Source: Bedellia somnulentella (Eukaryota; Arthropoda; Insecta; Lepidoptera; Bedelliidae). Taken from it: DNA of 64,000 nucleotides. The stretch is from the NCBI GenBank assembly GCA_963576735.1, contig OY755173.1:16958873-17022872 (forward strand). Reading direction: 5' to 3'. Numbering within the stretch: the stretch's first letter is position 1; each line of letters begins with the position of its first letter. The translations under genes were made by a program, and so were the position numbers. Shown piece after piece: positions 46,912 to 59,100 of the stretch. Below the pieces are notes generated by a model. It ran no database searches, was not told where the DNA came from, and was given only the letters and a program-made list of their open reading frames with translations.

Positions 46912-47520
46912 ACACATGAAAAATTGTTGCCGAACTTGCCTCCAAGTGGCATAGTTGTGATTGATAATGCTCCGTACCACTCAACGCAATCCGAAAAAAA
47001 TCCGTGCCAGTCATCATTGAAGAGTGACATGCAAAGCTGGTTAACAAATAATAATGTAAGTTATGCTGCAAATATGACAAAACCAGAGCTATATCAAATT
47101 ATAAGATTGAATAAGCCAGAAAAAAAAAATGTGGTAGCCGAATTATTAAGGGAGCGCGGCCACGAGGTCGTACGTCTGCCACCCTACCACTGTGATCTTA
47201 ATCCGATCGAATATATCTGGAATTTGATCAAACAAAGGGTGGCAGACAAAAATATCGATCAGTCGGAGAAACACATTGAAAAATTAACCAAAGAAGCGAT
47301 TGTTTCCATAATTGCTGCTGACTGGAAAAAGAAGGTAAACCATGTACAGAGACTTGAAAAAGAATATTTGGTGCAAGATCGACTGCAGGAAACAAGAGAA
47401 AGGGAGTTTATTATTTCACTTGGGGGTGAAGAAAGCTCCGACAGTGAAGCGAGCGAGGGAGAAGAAAGTGACACTTCTATTATGTCAGGTATTGAAGAAA
47501 TGAGTGATGTTGATGAGTAA
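46912..47520 (+). pseudogene. Transposase C-terminal part, DDE (long-spaced D..E type)
   Basis: The frame is open from a stop at 46909 and has no ATG before the conserved region, so the N-terminal helix-turn-helix and first catalytic Asp are missing. It encodes IVVIDNAPYHS (second Asp) and RLPPYHCDLNPIEYIWNLIK (catalytic Glu), with about 81 residues between them. This is much longer than the 34 of classic Tc1 and resembles the DD82E ('Sailor') group. It ends in an acidic Ser/Glu/Asp tail and TAA. A truncated, non-functional transposase is the simplest reading. No sign of domestication beyond the open frame was seen. Confidence 0.82.
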
Positions 47521-47604
47521 TTATCTTGAAATAAATCTATTTAATATTATATGTTTGTTTAATTTCTATCAGAAGTTAATTATTCTAGCTGTGTATATTA
47601 TGTT

Positions 47605-47838
47605 AGCTGTGTAGTGTTGGCTTAGAATAACACTACCCCATTCCTGCCGGTGGGTGTAAGTAAGAGGCGACTAACGGTATTGGGGCTTTTTGGGCGATGC
47701 GGTTGGAGACCTATCACCAACAACTTTTATTTCACCATCTTGTCCCCACTCAACTTGCCAAAAGTGGCTGAGGAATTTCTAGTTCCTTAGCTCTGGCTAC
47801 CCCTTCTAGGGATTTATAGCTGTGAGTATATGCATGTA
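47605..47838 (+). repeat. SINE copy nested in DNA transposon
   Basis: A plus-strand copy from agctgtgtagtgttggc to agctgtgagtatatgcatg, inserted after the transposase frame and therefore younger than the transposon. Confidence 0.87.
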
Positions 47839-48469
47839 ATTATACTATTTATTTAACGTATTTTCATAAGTTATTACGATAGATGTAATTTGATAACTAT
47901 TAATCGCAAATAAATATATACAGAGTATAAAGTAATCAGTGCTACAGCCAAAGGCTTTGTACCCATTGCGAAGGCAATGTACCCAACATACTGAACAATA
48001 TCTGATATAAAAATAAATTTGCAACTCAATAAAAAAATAACTGTACCCCATTTAAAAAAGGTCAGCTGACTTTTATGCACTCAGTACTTTCAACAAACGT
48101 CAATCGAGCCAGGTGTCATGTTAACTCGCGGGAGTTATAAACGCAAAGACAACTTAAAGAGTACGCAACGGCGGAACGCAATAATAAATATAAGTATTCA
48201 CTCTTACCGTCATTCCACTATCATGTCATGGGTGCTTTCAACACTTGCTTCTATTCTACACGGAAGTAATTTTCACATCCTGTCTAAAAACGCTATGCTT
48301 AATTTTCACAATTGTTAGCCATCCCTTTTTAATCTTATAGCTGGCCCATGGCCAATATCCTGTTGACGCCTATTCTTATCATGATCTGATTTTCCTCCTA
48401 TAAAATAGCAGAATTTATTCAGCAATTTTGTACTGAACTACTTTTGATTTACTTAAGTCCTCTATGGTT

Positions 48470-49110
48470 CAAGCATATATCCACAGTTTTGCTCTTCGCT
48501 GAGCTTGGCCAGTCCTCTCGTACGGTTGTGATGTGTTCACATCACACACACCAGAGACGCACTGATACACCACCTCCAGGCGATACAAATAAGTTCGTGC
48601 GCAAGGCGGCAGGGGCGCCCTGGTATGTTAGGATCTATGATCTCCACAGAGATTTAAAACTCACTACAATCATAAATTACTTAAAAAAAAATCTCACGCA
48701 GATACTTTGATAGGATCCCTGATCACCCCAATCCATTACTTCGAGCCTCACTCGATTTCACGATCTCACCGGACGTCTCAAATCGAGAGAGACGCCCTCG
48801 TAGCGTTCTCTCGGATCCCAACGACCCTATCACCCGCGGGCATAAGGCCTCAGAGGCCACCAGCGCTCGCGGACAAAAAACATACCACTCCAGACACCTA
48901 CCTCGCTGGTGAGGTCGAAGAACCCCAAATTTAAAACCTCCTTTTGTCTGCCACTGGCATAGGCCTCCCGAAGGATGCGAGAGTTCGCACTGTATGACAT
49001 AACTTTCTGTGGAAGAAGGCTGCGTCACTACTGCGCAGAGTGCGCGGCAGCAGCAACGGGGCGTCCTGAGGGCGATAGCCGTTAGTGGGGATTGTCCACT
49101 TATCGGCCAC
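48470..49110 (+). mobile_element. Jockey-like LINE, RT C-terminus and 3' region
   Basis: The frame ending at 48710 encodes FVRKAAGAPWYVRIYDLHRD. After a frame change at about 48695 it continues RRYFDRIPDHPNPLLRASLD to a stop near 48914. These are the 'APWYVRN..LHRDL' and 'R.FFDR...HPNPL' motifs of jockey-clade ORF2 ends. It is 5'-truncated and frameshifted. Confidence 0.8.
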
Positions 49111-49430
49111 TTAATTAATATAACCAAATCCTTAGTAAAGTATAAGTACTAACACACCTAGTTTTAAGATTACTAAAACAATGGATTTTATGATGTCCGA
49201 AAATATTTTTATTTTTTTTATTTTATAACGGATCCTTTCTCCCTCTATCCGATTTAGCTTAGGTACACTACACAACCTTTGCCCCCCAGGGTGGCCCTCA
49301 GCTGCCCGGCACACATAAACTCATGTTGAAGCCGCCTGCAGCAACCAATCCATTCGAAAAAATATGTAAAATTTGGGTTTTGGCAACACTGCATTAGGCT
49401 AGCGTCTCTGTATCGTATCGTTTACGTTTA

Positions 49431-49922
49431 GGCAGTTGTCTCACCGACGGCGAGGGAAATCGGCGATTTTCTCGCTCAAAAAGCGTACAAATAGATATAC
49501 ATTCCGTGTAAACAAAAGAGATGCATATACAAATAGTTGATCGCTGACCGTTCACATTGCCGGCGAGGACTCGTTTCACTAGTTTGTCGCTAAGCGACCA
49601 GAGCTATGAAAGATAACATTCGCTTAGCGATACTCGCTCGGCGATTAGAACTCACGTCGAGAGAGCAACCAGCGGTCATTTCCCTACAGTTCGGATATGA
49701 AAGTGCACGTGTTGGCCGGCGCGAGCGAGTGATGCGAGTAATCGCTTGCCTCACACGCACACTCGTTTATAGCCGAGCTACAGAACTATCGGAGCTACGC
49801 TCTCGCTCCCCGCGGCTCGCCAACTCGTTCTATATTCTAGCTTTACCCCGCTTGTGGGTATTATATTCTTTGCTTTGAGCTTTACTCGCTACTCGTTCAT
49901 CGTTGCTGGTGGGACAACTGCC
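49431..49922. mobile_element. MITE, PIF/Harbinger-like, next to Rpb11
   Basis: Terminal inverted repeats are GGCAGTTGTCTCACC (49431-49445) and GGTGGGACAACTGCC (49908-49922), flanked by TTA on both sides (49428-49430, 49923-49925). TTA is the typical 3-bp Harbinger target. The 492-bp body holds internal palindromes such as TCGCTAAGCGA and no transposase. The frame at 49606-49878 inside it is not a gene. Confidence 0.8.
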
Positions 49923-50081
49923 TTAGTTAGTCGGTCTGTTCTGTGATGTGATATGATTGATTGTTTTGTTTTGTTTACTCTGCGCAAAATTGCAAGCCTA
50001 CAAACAAGCTGTGTTGTAATTTTGATTGGTTAGACAAAACATTTAATTATTTAAAGGAGATATAATATTTTCTGGGTAAAT
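49923..50081 (+). promoter_or_regulatory. Probable Rpb11 promoter and 5' UTR
   Basis: About 160 bp separate the MITE end from the Rpb11 ATG. The interval contains a cagttagt-like initiator environment but no clear TATA box. The promoter must lie here or inside the MITE, because no other gene intervenes. Confidence 0.4.
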
Positions 50082-50134
50082 ATGAATGCGCCACCCACCT
50101 TTGAATCATTCTTGTTATACGACGGAGAGAAAAA
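50082..50134 (+). CDS. Rpb11: Rpb11 coding exon 1
   Basis: The exon runs from ATG to donor gtaagt at 50135 and encodes [17 protein letters not shown] plus two bases of a split Lys codon. The context before ATG is gtaaatATG, acceptable for insects. Confidence 0.96.
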
Positions 50135-53100
50135 GTAAGTGTAGTAATAAAATGTAAGTACCTTTGATTACACTAGAAGCCGATCCTATCCATCAATTTA
50201 TTTGTATTTCAGAGTTCAAAAAGAAGAAGACACAAAAGTTCCAAATGCTGCAGTTTTCACAGTAAACAAAGAAGATCATACGCTGGGAAACATGATCCGG
50301 CAGTAAGTGCATACTAACTAAACAAACGTTTTTAACCTATAAATTCAAAAATACAATTTGAACACTCAAAGATTAACTTCTCCGTATATCAACTGGGGCT
50401 GCCCTGTATTGTAGTTCCAAAAGTTTTTGTCTCTTGTTAAAGCCTGCAGCATTACATAGAGAGCAGCTGCAGTTTTTATGTATTTTCTGACTTATTCAGT
50501 TTAGAATGCTGCAATCAGGGCACAGCATCATGGTACATATTTCTCCTATCCAATTTGTACTTCTCTCTATTTTTATCTCCCTTTACCTGTATCTCTCTCC
50601 TTCTAATATTCATGACATGCCCTCTGGCATAATATATTCTGTCTAAGCTGTCACATCCTAGCATGCTCATTACATAAAACCTTCATATCCTGAGACCTCC
50701 AAAACACTATCAAAAATGTGACCTACCAATGAGTTGGCGAAATAAATAGGAAATGAATTGTTGACCTGCGAATGGGTCGCTGGCATAGATTAAAAAACGT
50801 TAGATAGGTCATTTACGAGGAAAACAGCGCTTACGAATGGCACCAATTGCGGCAGATGAACACACACCACTAGAAATATATCCAAAGACCACACCAAGAA
50901 ATACATTTGAAATGTAGACAAGATAGCACATCTCATAGCAAGCGTTAAAAAGAGATAAACATATTTTCTCTGTACTTTTTTTTTTTTTTTTTTTTTTATT
51001 TTGTTTCTTTCCAACATGCGATCAGTCGTTGGACTATAAGCAGTTCTTTTGAACGGTATCGTGGCTTTCAGGACCGGCCTCTCCATTGATAGACTGTCCT
51101 TCATTGATATTATATTTTATTTAACTTTGACTATATATTATCCCAGATGTGGCTTCGTTTCAGGCGTCGCGTCATTTCTGGCTGTGTTAGTGACCGCGCC
51201 AATTCATTTTCATGATTTGTTATCCTGTCTCTGTAGGCTTTTGTAAGGTGCTTGACTTCCTCTTTCACGGTAGGAATTTCTAAGTATGTATGTATTTCCT
51301 CAGTTTTTGTAAACCAGGGAGCTCTTGCTATGGTCCTCAGTGCGTTGTTTTGGAATCTTTGCAGTATTTCAACATTGCTGTTTTTTGCCGTACCCCACAA
51401 CTGTATACCATATGTCCAAACAGGTTTTAGTATGGATTTATAAATAAGCAATTTATTGTTAAGTGACAGTCTTGACTGCGGGCCGAGCAGCCATTGTAAA
51501 GATCTAAAACGGTAGTTCAACTCATCACGTTTTTTCTGGATGTGTGTTTTCCAGGTTTGCCTCCGGTCAAGGTGAAAACCTAGGTACTTTACAGAATCTG
51601 TGTGTGGTAAGTGCTCATTTCCAAATTTGACCCCCGGACAATCTTTCCTTCTTAGGGTGAAAGTGATATGATTGGATTTAGCGGCACTAGCCTTGATCTT
51701 CCAACTCTTCATCCAATCATGTATCTTGTTAAGGTGTGTTTGCAAAGTCGCTGAAGCTTGCTCTGGGCTATCACTTGAAGCTAGTACAGCAGTATCATCT
51801 GCAAACGTTGCAGTCATCACTGTTTCTGACACAGGAACATCACTGGTGTAAATAATATACAATGTCGGCCCTAGGACTGATCCTTGTGGTACCCCCGCTT
51901 GTATTTCATACATATCGGAAACAGAATCGTTTATTTTAACATAAAATGACCTGTGTTCAATGTATGATTTCAGTAGCAGAAACATATTATGAGGTAGGGT
52001 CTTCTTGATTTTAAATAGTAGGCCATTATGCCAAACTTTATCAAACGCCTGTTGCACATCCAGAAATACGCCACAGCAATAAAGCTGTTTTTCCAGTGCG
52101 TTTCTCACTTCTTCACAAACTCTGTGTACTTGTTCCACTGTTGAATGATTGCTTCTGAATCCGAATTGATGTTCTGGGATTAGTTTCTTATCTGCCATAC
52201 AAGTTTTTAACCGCACAGAGAGTACCTTCTCGAAGACTTTTGAGAGGACTGGTAGCAGACTGATTGGTCGGTAGGAAGACGTAAGATGTGGGGGTTTTCC
52301 TGCCTTGAGTACCATTGTTATTTGGGACACTTTCCAGATGTTCGGAAAATACCCAGTTCTCAATATGCTGTTGAAAATAATAGTTATGAGAGTTATGACT
52401 TTCTTTGGCAGTTCTCTTAATACTTCAGCGGTTATAAGGTCAAAACCAGGCGCCTTCTTTAATTGTAGGTTCTGGATCGTCCTACGTACTTCAGAAGGGG
52501 TACAGGCTGTCAAAGGTGGACTGAGTTGTAGATCACTTTCCAAATAGTCGCTGACTTCTTCATCTACAGTGTCTGATCCGAGGTCTTCATTAGGTTTAAA
52601 CACATTTTTCAGAAACGCCGCGTAAGCTTCAGCTCTCTCTGAGTCTGTCCTAGCCCAATTTCCGTCTTCGGTTTTTAGTGGGTACTGAGCAAGTTGGGGC
52701 TTTAGTGTGGATTTAACAGTTTTCCATAAAGAATATTCATTATCGCACATTGGGTTTAAACACTCTAATTTTTGTTGGAGGGTATCGTTCTCTATTTCGA
52801 CTAGGAAGTCCCTTAACTCAGCTGCAGCTTTGTTAAAAGCCTTCTTGTGATGTGGATGTCTGCTGGTGTGCCATGCCTTCGGAGTCGTCTTTTTTCCAAT
52901 ACCTTTTTTCTCACTTCTTGAGGTATGTTGTACCGACTGTCATTTTTTATGTGTCTCTCTCTGGTGGCTGGAGTGTTTAGCCAAGCTGACTTTTGTATGA
53001 TGTGCGTCAGAAAGTTAGCTGCAGTTTCAATATCCTCTTCGGTTTTTAGGGAGATGTTGAGGTTGGTATGATCTTCTAGATATTTACGATATGAATCCCA

Positions 53101-56100
53101 ATCTGTTTTGTAATTGCATAAGTGTGGACATTTTGCTTTCTCTATAACAGATGTGCTTATAGTAGCAATTACTGGTGTATGATCCGAAGAGCTATCATAG
53201 CATCCTTCAACTTTAAGGTAGTAGGTTGAGATACCTTTATATACAAAGAAGTCTAAAAGGTCCGGCAGTTTATTAGGGTCAGTAGGCCAATAAGTAGATT
53301 GGCAGGTTGTTAGAACACTTAATTTGTTTCGGTCCAAACTTTCTTTCAGGTTTTTTCCCCTAGTCAGTGTAAGTCTTGAGCCCCAGTAAGTGTTTTTTGC
53401 ATTCCAGTCTCCGCCTACAATATATCTGTTTCCCAGCGACTGAAAGAACTGGTCAAAGTCTGTGTTCGAGAGGTCAGGTTGTCGATTTTTCTTTGGTGGG
53501 CAATATATAGATGACACTGTAAGCTGCCCCCATTGATCTTCAATTGCAATGGATGTAGCTTGGATTTGAGGTGTGCGATATTCAGGCAGTAATTGATGCT
53601 TAACATTGTTCCTTACTATAACAGCAGTGCCTGCGTGCCCCGTGTTATCTGGATGGGTTGTAAGGTAAGTATGGTAACCACATATATCAGTTCGAGAGTT
53701 TTCTGTTAGGCGGGATTCAGATATTAATAATACATCCAAATGGTGCATTTTCATCAAAACATCAACTTCTTGCTGTCTGTTTGATAAACCATTTGCGTTC
53801 CAAGTTGCTATTATTAGAGATGCCATTAATGGATCAGTTTTGTAACTAGCGTGGTCAGAAGACTCATCAAGGAGCCCATCTGGTCTAGTAGTTTGTCTAG
53901 CTTTTCAGCTTGTTTGGAAAGAATTTCTTCTAAATTTATTGGGGTATTTTGTTTATCTTTATTGGCTGCTATTGATGCGTAGGTTTGGTGTGGTTTCTCA
54001 TTCTTACTCGGAGCTGGAATGTTGTAGGTACTAGCTGGTATTTTTGGAGCCTGAGTATCATATGGTTTATTGGTATTTTTTTGATGTGGATGCACTGTAG
54101 TTTTACGCTGTTGTATTTGCTGGAATACTTTACAGCCCTTGTAGTTAGCCGGGTGGTCTTGAAGGCAGAGGGCGCATGTAGCTGGTGTGTTTCTATCTTT
54201 TTTTGGGCAGTCTGTAGTATTATGATTTTCTGCACACTTGACACATCGATAGGGACGCATACAGTTGTTTCTTGTATGTCCATATTGTTGACATCGCTTG
54301 CATTGTGGTATAACTTTTTTATGAATTGGGTCTTCTATGGTAATGCTGGTATGGTAGATAAACTTTAGCTTCTTTACATCACTATTGTTAGGACTTGGTT
54401 CAAGGTTTACAAACCATGTAAATAATGGAGTTTTATTTAAACCAGATCTAGCATTGATAATTTCACCTTTTACTTTATTACCAGTGCTCTCGATAGCTTC
54501 TTTAATGGATTCAATTGGTGTAGATGGATGGAGGTTTTTGATCACAATTCGATAAGGTCTTTGATCTTTTTGTGTGAATGTGTGACCTATAAGTCCCTTT
54601 TCCCTAACTAGGTCAAGGAGCTTCTTGTAAGAATCAATGTCACTGCACGTGATGCGTAACTGATTTTTAGTGACGATTTTGTAGCTGTATTGTGTTCTTT
54701 GCAGTACTCCATCAATGAGGTCATTGAGCTTAGTGATGTTTTGAATACCATAAAGTATGATTGGAGGGGGCTTCTTCACGTAGTGTTACCTAGTGTTGGT
54801 GTTTTTAATAGGAATATCATCTACTTTTAGTGGTGAGTATCGATTCTCTAGCTGCAATTCTGGAGACGGAGTTTGGTTGAGCTTCTTCCGCTTATATCTG
54901 TTGCGGAGGATGGGAATGGTTTGCCAATCATTTTCATTGATTGATGTTTGTTTCTCTGGATCAAGATTGACTTTGGTATACAGATCTAACTGAGGGGGTT
55001 CATTTCCAGATGATGGTTTAAAAACTGGCATATACTTTTCTGGTGTTGATATTTTTGCACTGGTATCACTTTCCTTACTGGCGTGGGAAACTTCCACCAG
55101 TAGGGTCTTTTTCCGTGGGGAATGCTGCATCATTATGGTGTGGCAACACAATGAAAGCACCTAATTGGCCTAGACCTCGCTTTTATAACATACCCTTTTT
55201 ATATTATAAATCGATAAAGGACATCAAACTAAACAACTTTGCCCATGGAATGCCTATCTAAAATATTGTAATTTTCAAAAAAATATAATAATTAAAAATT
55301 GTCGTACCTAGTTCAAACTGAGAATGTATAGAATGAGAATCTTTGCTTCAGTGAAAATAAGAAATAAAAAAAAAAAATTTGATCTATGATTTTCGCTCTG
55401 TAAACAAAAATATAACTTCTTTCGGTATTTTCCAGTTGTATTGATCGTCGTTGAAAAATAATATCATGAAAATAAACCGGTAAGCGAGCGATTGAACTGG
55501 AAAATACCGAAAGAGGTTATGTTTTTGTTTACACCATAGATCAAATGTTTTTTTTTATTTCTTATTTTCACTGAAGCAAAGAATCTAGTTCTATACATTC
55601 TCAGTTTGAACTAGGTACGACAATTTTTAATTATCATTTTTTTTTGAAAATTACAATATTTTAGATAGGCATTCCATGGGCAAAGTTTTTAAGTTTGATG
55701 TTCTTTATCGATTTATAATATGAAAAGGGTATGTTATAAAAGCGAGGTCTAGGCCAATTGTTACTGATATATCCACAGAATAGTTGAGATATTGTTCTGA
55801 GGATAGACATTGTATAAAAATAAATTAAGGGTAGTTGATAAAACAGTTCAAATATTTTTGTGACTAAGATGTCAGTTGTGAGTTTGTGAGCACTAATTTG
55901 GTTAAATCCTAAAGTTTCATGTGAAGATAACACTATCACACAGTTTTCAGACACTAATTAACACTTTAGCACTGTTTTTTTTCACAAATATCACTATTTG
56001 AACACAATTTCAAATAAAAGTTGGAGAGCAGGTTTGCTTATTATGACAGTTAAGTTATGACAGAAATATGACACTAAGACAACCGTTTGACAAAGAATAC

Positions 56101-59100
56101 TTAAGACCTATACACACGATTTATTATAAATTACAGTTAAAACGTTGTAAATTTATAATACATACGAATGATAAGTAATCTCATCATTTTAGTAGTTTTT
56201 CTACTATAGTTTGTGCAAAATCTCATCACACACGACGGCATTCTCGATTATTTTGATAAACAAACACGTTAAAACAGGTGAACGATTGCGACGGCAGTTA
56301 GTACGCGACTGAAGTCAGATGAGCCATTTAGCCTGTTTTTTAAGTGCCACTTATGAGCGCGCAGGACTTATCTACGGTTTTTTATTAGTACATCTATGGT
56401 CGCTGGGATGTGACAAGTTAAGGGTCAAATCTCTATTTGAAAATTTCTTAAATACAATGTAAACACCCCCCCCCCCTGGATATTTTTTTTTCTTTCATTA
56501 TATTTGCATTGATAATGCATCTACACATTTATTCTTTAAAGCTTATATATGTCGTAGGATGATTTGATGTTTAGGTTTTTTGCAAAAATCCGGATAATTA
56601 GACAACGGTTATAATATTTTCTAATCTTACTAGGTTTTTTGCAAAAAAACTAGTTGGTTTAGTAAGATTGTACTTCTTTAATGCTGATTGGCTGATTTCT
56701 GATTGCTCGCTTACACTTATTCTGATGGGTTCGTTATTGTGGTATTGAGATATTATAGCTAGAGTTATAAAGGGTAAGAAATGACAATACTCATTTGATA
56801 CTAGGAATTAAATATTTTTCTTTACACTTTTGTTGGAGTAAAATTACAATCACGTTCAGACATATTATACACAGATCAAGTTACCCCAAACTAAGTAACA
56901 CTTGTAGTATGGGATACTAACTCAGCGATATATTTAATATAATATAATACACATATGCTCATCACATAAATGTTTCTCTCAGCGGGGATCAAACCCGCAA
57001 CCTCCTGACCGAAAAGCTGGTCACCTATCCACTCGGCCACGGACGTCTTCGATATAATAATAATAATAATAATGAAAGCCGAAACCGAGAAGCGTCGGAA
57101 GTATCTCGATCTGGCTCACGAGATCACCGACATGTGGGGTGTGACCTCGACTGAAATTATCCCAATTGTTTTGTCCGCGAACGGGTTAATTCCAACCAGC
57201 CTCGCGACCAACTTGAGGCGGTTGGATTTCTGTGGCGTGTCGGTTCCAGCACAGATGCAGAAAGCGGTGCTGCTCGATACGGCTCGGATCGTCCGTCGGT
57301 TCTTGAACCTGACTCCCTGACCCCGACCGACTGTGCTCTTGTCGGGGAGCACCGCCTCTCCCATTTAAAATTTATATTTTCATTTTCGGCCATGGGAGAG
57401 GCGAGAAACAAAAATGTCTTTCGAAATAATAATAATAAAACTCTTTATTGCACATTACAAAATAAAAACAACAATTACAAAAAAGATCGGTATAAAAGCC
57501 AAAGTACAACTGGCGGTCTTATCACTAAGAGCGATCTCTTCCAGACAACCCATTAATGGAAAGATTTGCTGGATTAAAAACATGTTCGGTAGATGTCCAA
57601 TAAATTAAACTGATTTGCTTAAAAACTAAAAATTATTCATCAAACTATTATCTATCTATTTTAAGTATTACTAAATATTTATTAAGTTCTAATACACTTA
57701 CAGATACAGATAGTATTCCATAAAATAAATAATATTCAATAAATACAATACATATGCAATATATTTAAAGATTTTTAAATAAAATACATATATACATTTT
57801 ACGACATAATATATAATAGAATATATAAACTTTTGTATGCAACACAAATAATATTATAATGTTTCGGAGAGGAAGTGTTTTTTTACCATTTTCTTGAAAA
57901 TAGGGAGAGACTTGGCTAATCGCACCTCTACAGGAAGACCGTTCCATAGTTGTACAGCCTGGACGGTAAAGGAGGAACTGTAAAAATTGGTGGAATGGGA
58001 AGGGGTACTCAACAAAAGATTGTGGTAAGAACGCAGATTGAGGTCATGTGAAGAGTGAAGGAATTGGAAACGCTCTTTAAGGTAGGAGGGGGTGGCAGGA
58101 TTAAACAAGATAGAGTACAGGAGAGACAGAGTATGTGCATTCCGGCGGAGACGAATTGGAAGCCACTGAAGTTTATTGCGATACGCAGAGACATGGTCAT
58201 ATTTACGCAGTCCGAAAATAAATCTAATACATAAGTTTTGTAAGCGCTCAAGTTTGTTCAGTTGATCTTCAGTTAGATCGAGATAGCAGGTGTCAGCATA
58301 ATCAAGAATAGGTAGTAGAAGAGATTGGGCTAACGCAGTTTTGGTAGCAGTAGGGAGAAAGTTACGTAGCCTCCTGAGGGACCCTGCTGACGCAAACAGC
58401 CTCCGGCTTACTAATTCCAGTTGCGGTACCCAAGATAAGGTGCTATCTATCATCACACCAAGGTTTTTTACAGCAGCGCTGAAAGGAATGGAAGTGCCAT
58501 CAAATAAAACAGGCGGTAGTGATTTATAGTCAATCCTGGAAACAATTCGTGAGCTACCAACTATAATTATTTGCGTTTTATTCGGATTAACTTTCAATCC
58601 ATATGCTTCACTCCATTTCAAAATTTGCATTAAATCATTATTAATTAAGCTTATGGACATATTTATTTGGTCAAAATTAGCCTGTGTGTAAATCTGAAGA
58701 TCATCTGCATAAAGGTGGTAGGAAGAAGTAAGTTTATGAGAAATGGAGTTAATAAATATAGCGAATAAGAGAGGAGACAACACACCACCTTGTGGAACAC
58801 CGGCATTTAACTCAATCCACGGAGACATGGCATCTTCGAGGTGAATGCGCTGTCGACGCCCCAGTAGGTAACTACGAAACCAGTCAACTACCGTTGGAGA
58901 TATGTTAAGAGAACGAAGTAAAGCAAGTAATATTTCGAAGTCAACCGTATTAAAGGCGCTACTAAAATCAAGCAGTGCTAAAACAGTCAGCAGTCCCTTA
59001 TCCATTCCCAAACGCATGTCATCAGTTATTTTGATCAAAGCCGTTACAGTACTATGGGAAGGGCGGAAACCAGATTGGAAGGGGTTAAGCAGATCATTCC

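Larger units (their letters stand above)
46235..48137 (+). mobile_element. Tc1/mariner-like DNA transposon (long-spaced DDE), defective
   Basis: The 28-bp terminal inverted repeats (46235-46262 and 48110-48137, beginning TAACTCCCGCGAGTTAAC) are flanked by TA on both sides (46233-46234, 48138-48139). Inside lie a long hairpin, a transposase 3' part on the plus strand and a nested SINE. The DDE motifs and TA target fit the IS630-Tc1-mariner superfamily. Confidence 0.87.
50976..55160 (-). mobile_element. Jockey-type LINE, nearly full length, in Rpb11 intron 2
   Basis: It runs on the minus strand with a 22-base poly(A) (T-run 50976-50997). It has ORF1 with three Cys-His knuckles, then ORF2 with an AP-type endonuclease and RT. 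One in-frame stop in ORF1 and one frameshift in ORF2 disable it. Its 5' UTR continues into the inverted repeat at 55163-55759. It is antisense to Rpb11. Confidence 0.9.

Noticed and set aside
49606..49878. 90-codon Arg/Leu-rich frame upstream of RPB11
   Set aside because: Lies wholly inside the TTA-flanked MITE; composition follows its palindromes.
53985..54368. 127-codon plus-strand frame
   Set aside because: Antisense to Jockey ORF1, where zinc knuckles are visible on the other strand.
55661..55954. 97-codon minus-strand frame sharing sequence with the plus-strand frame at 55043-55261
   Set aside because: The shared sequence is the inverted repeat read from both arms, not a conserved protein.
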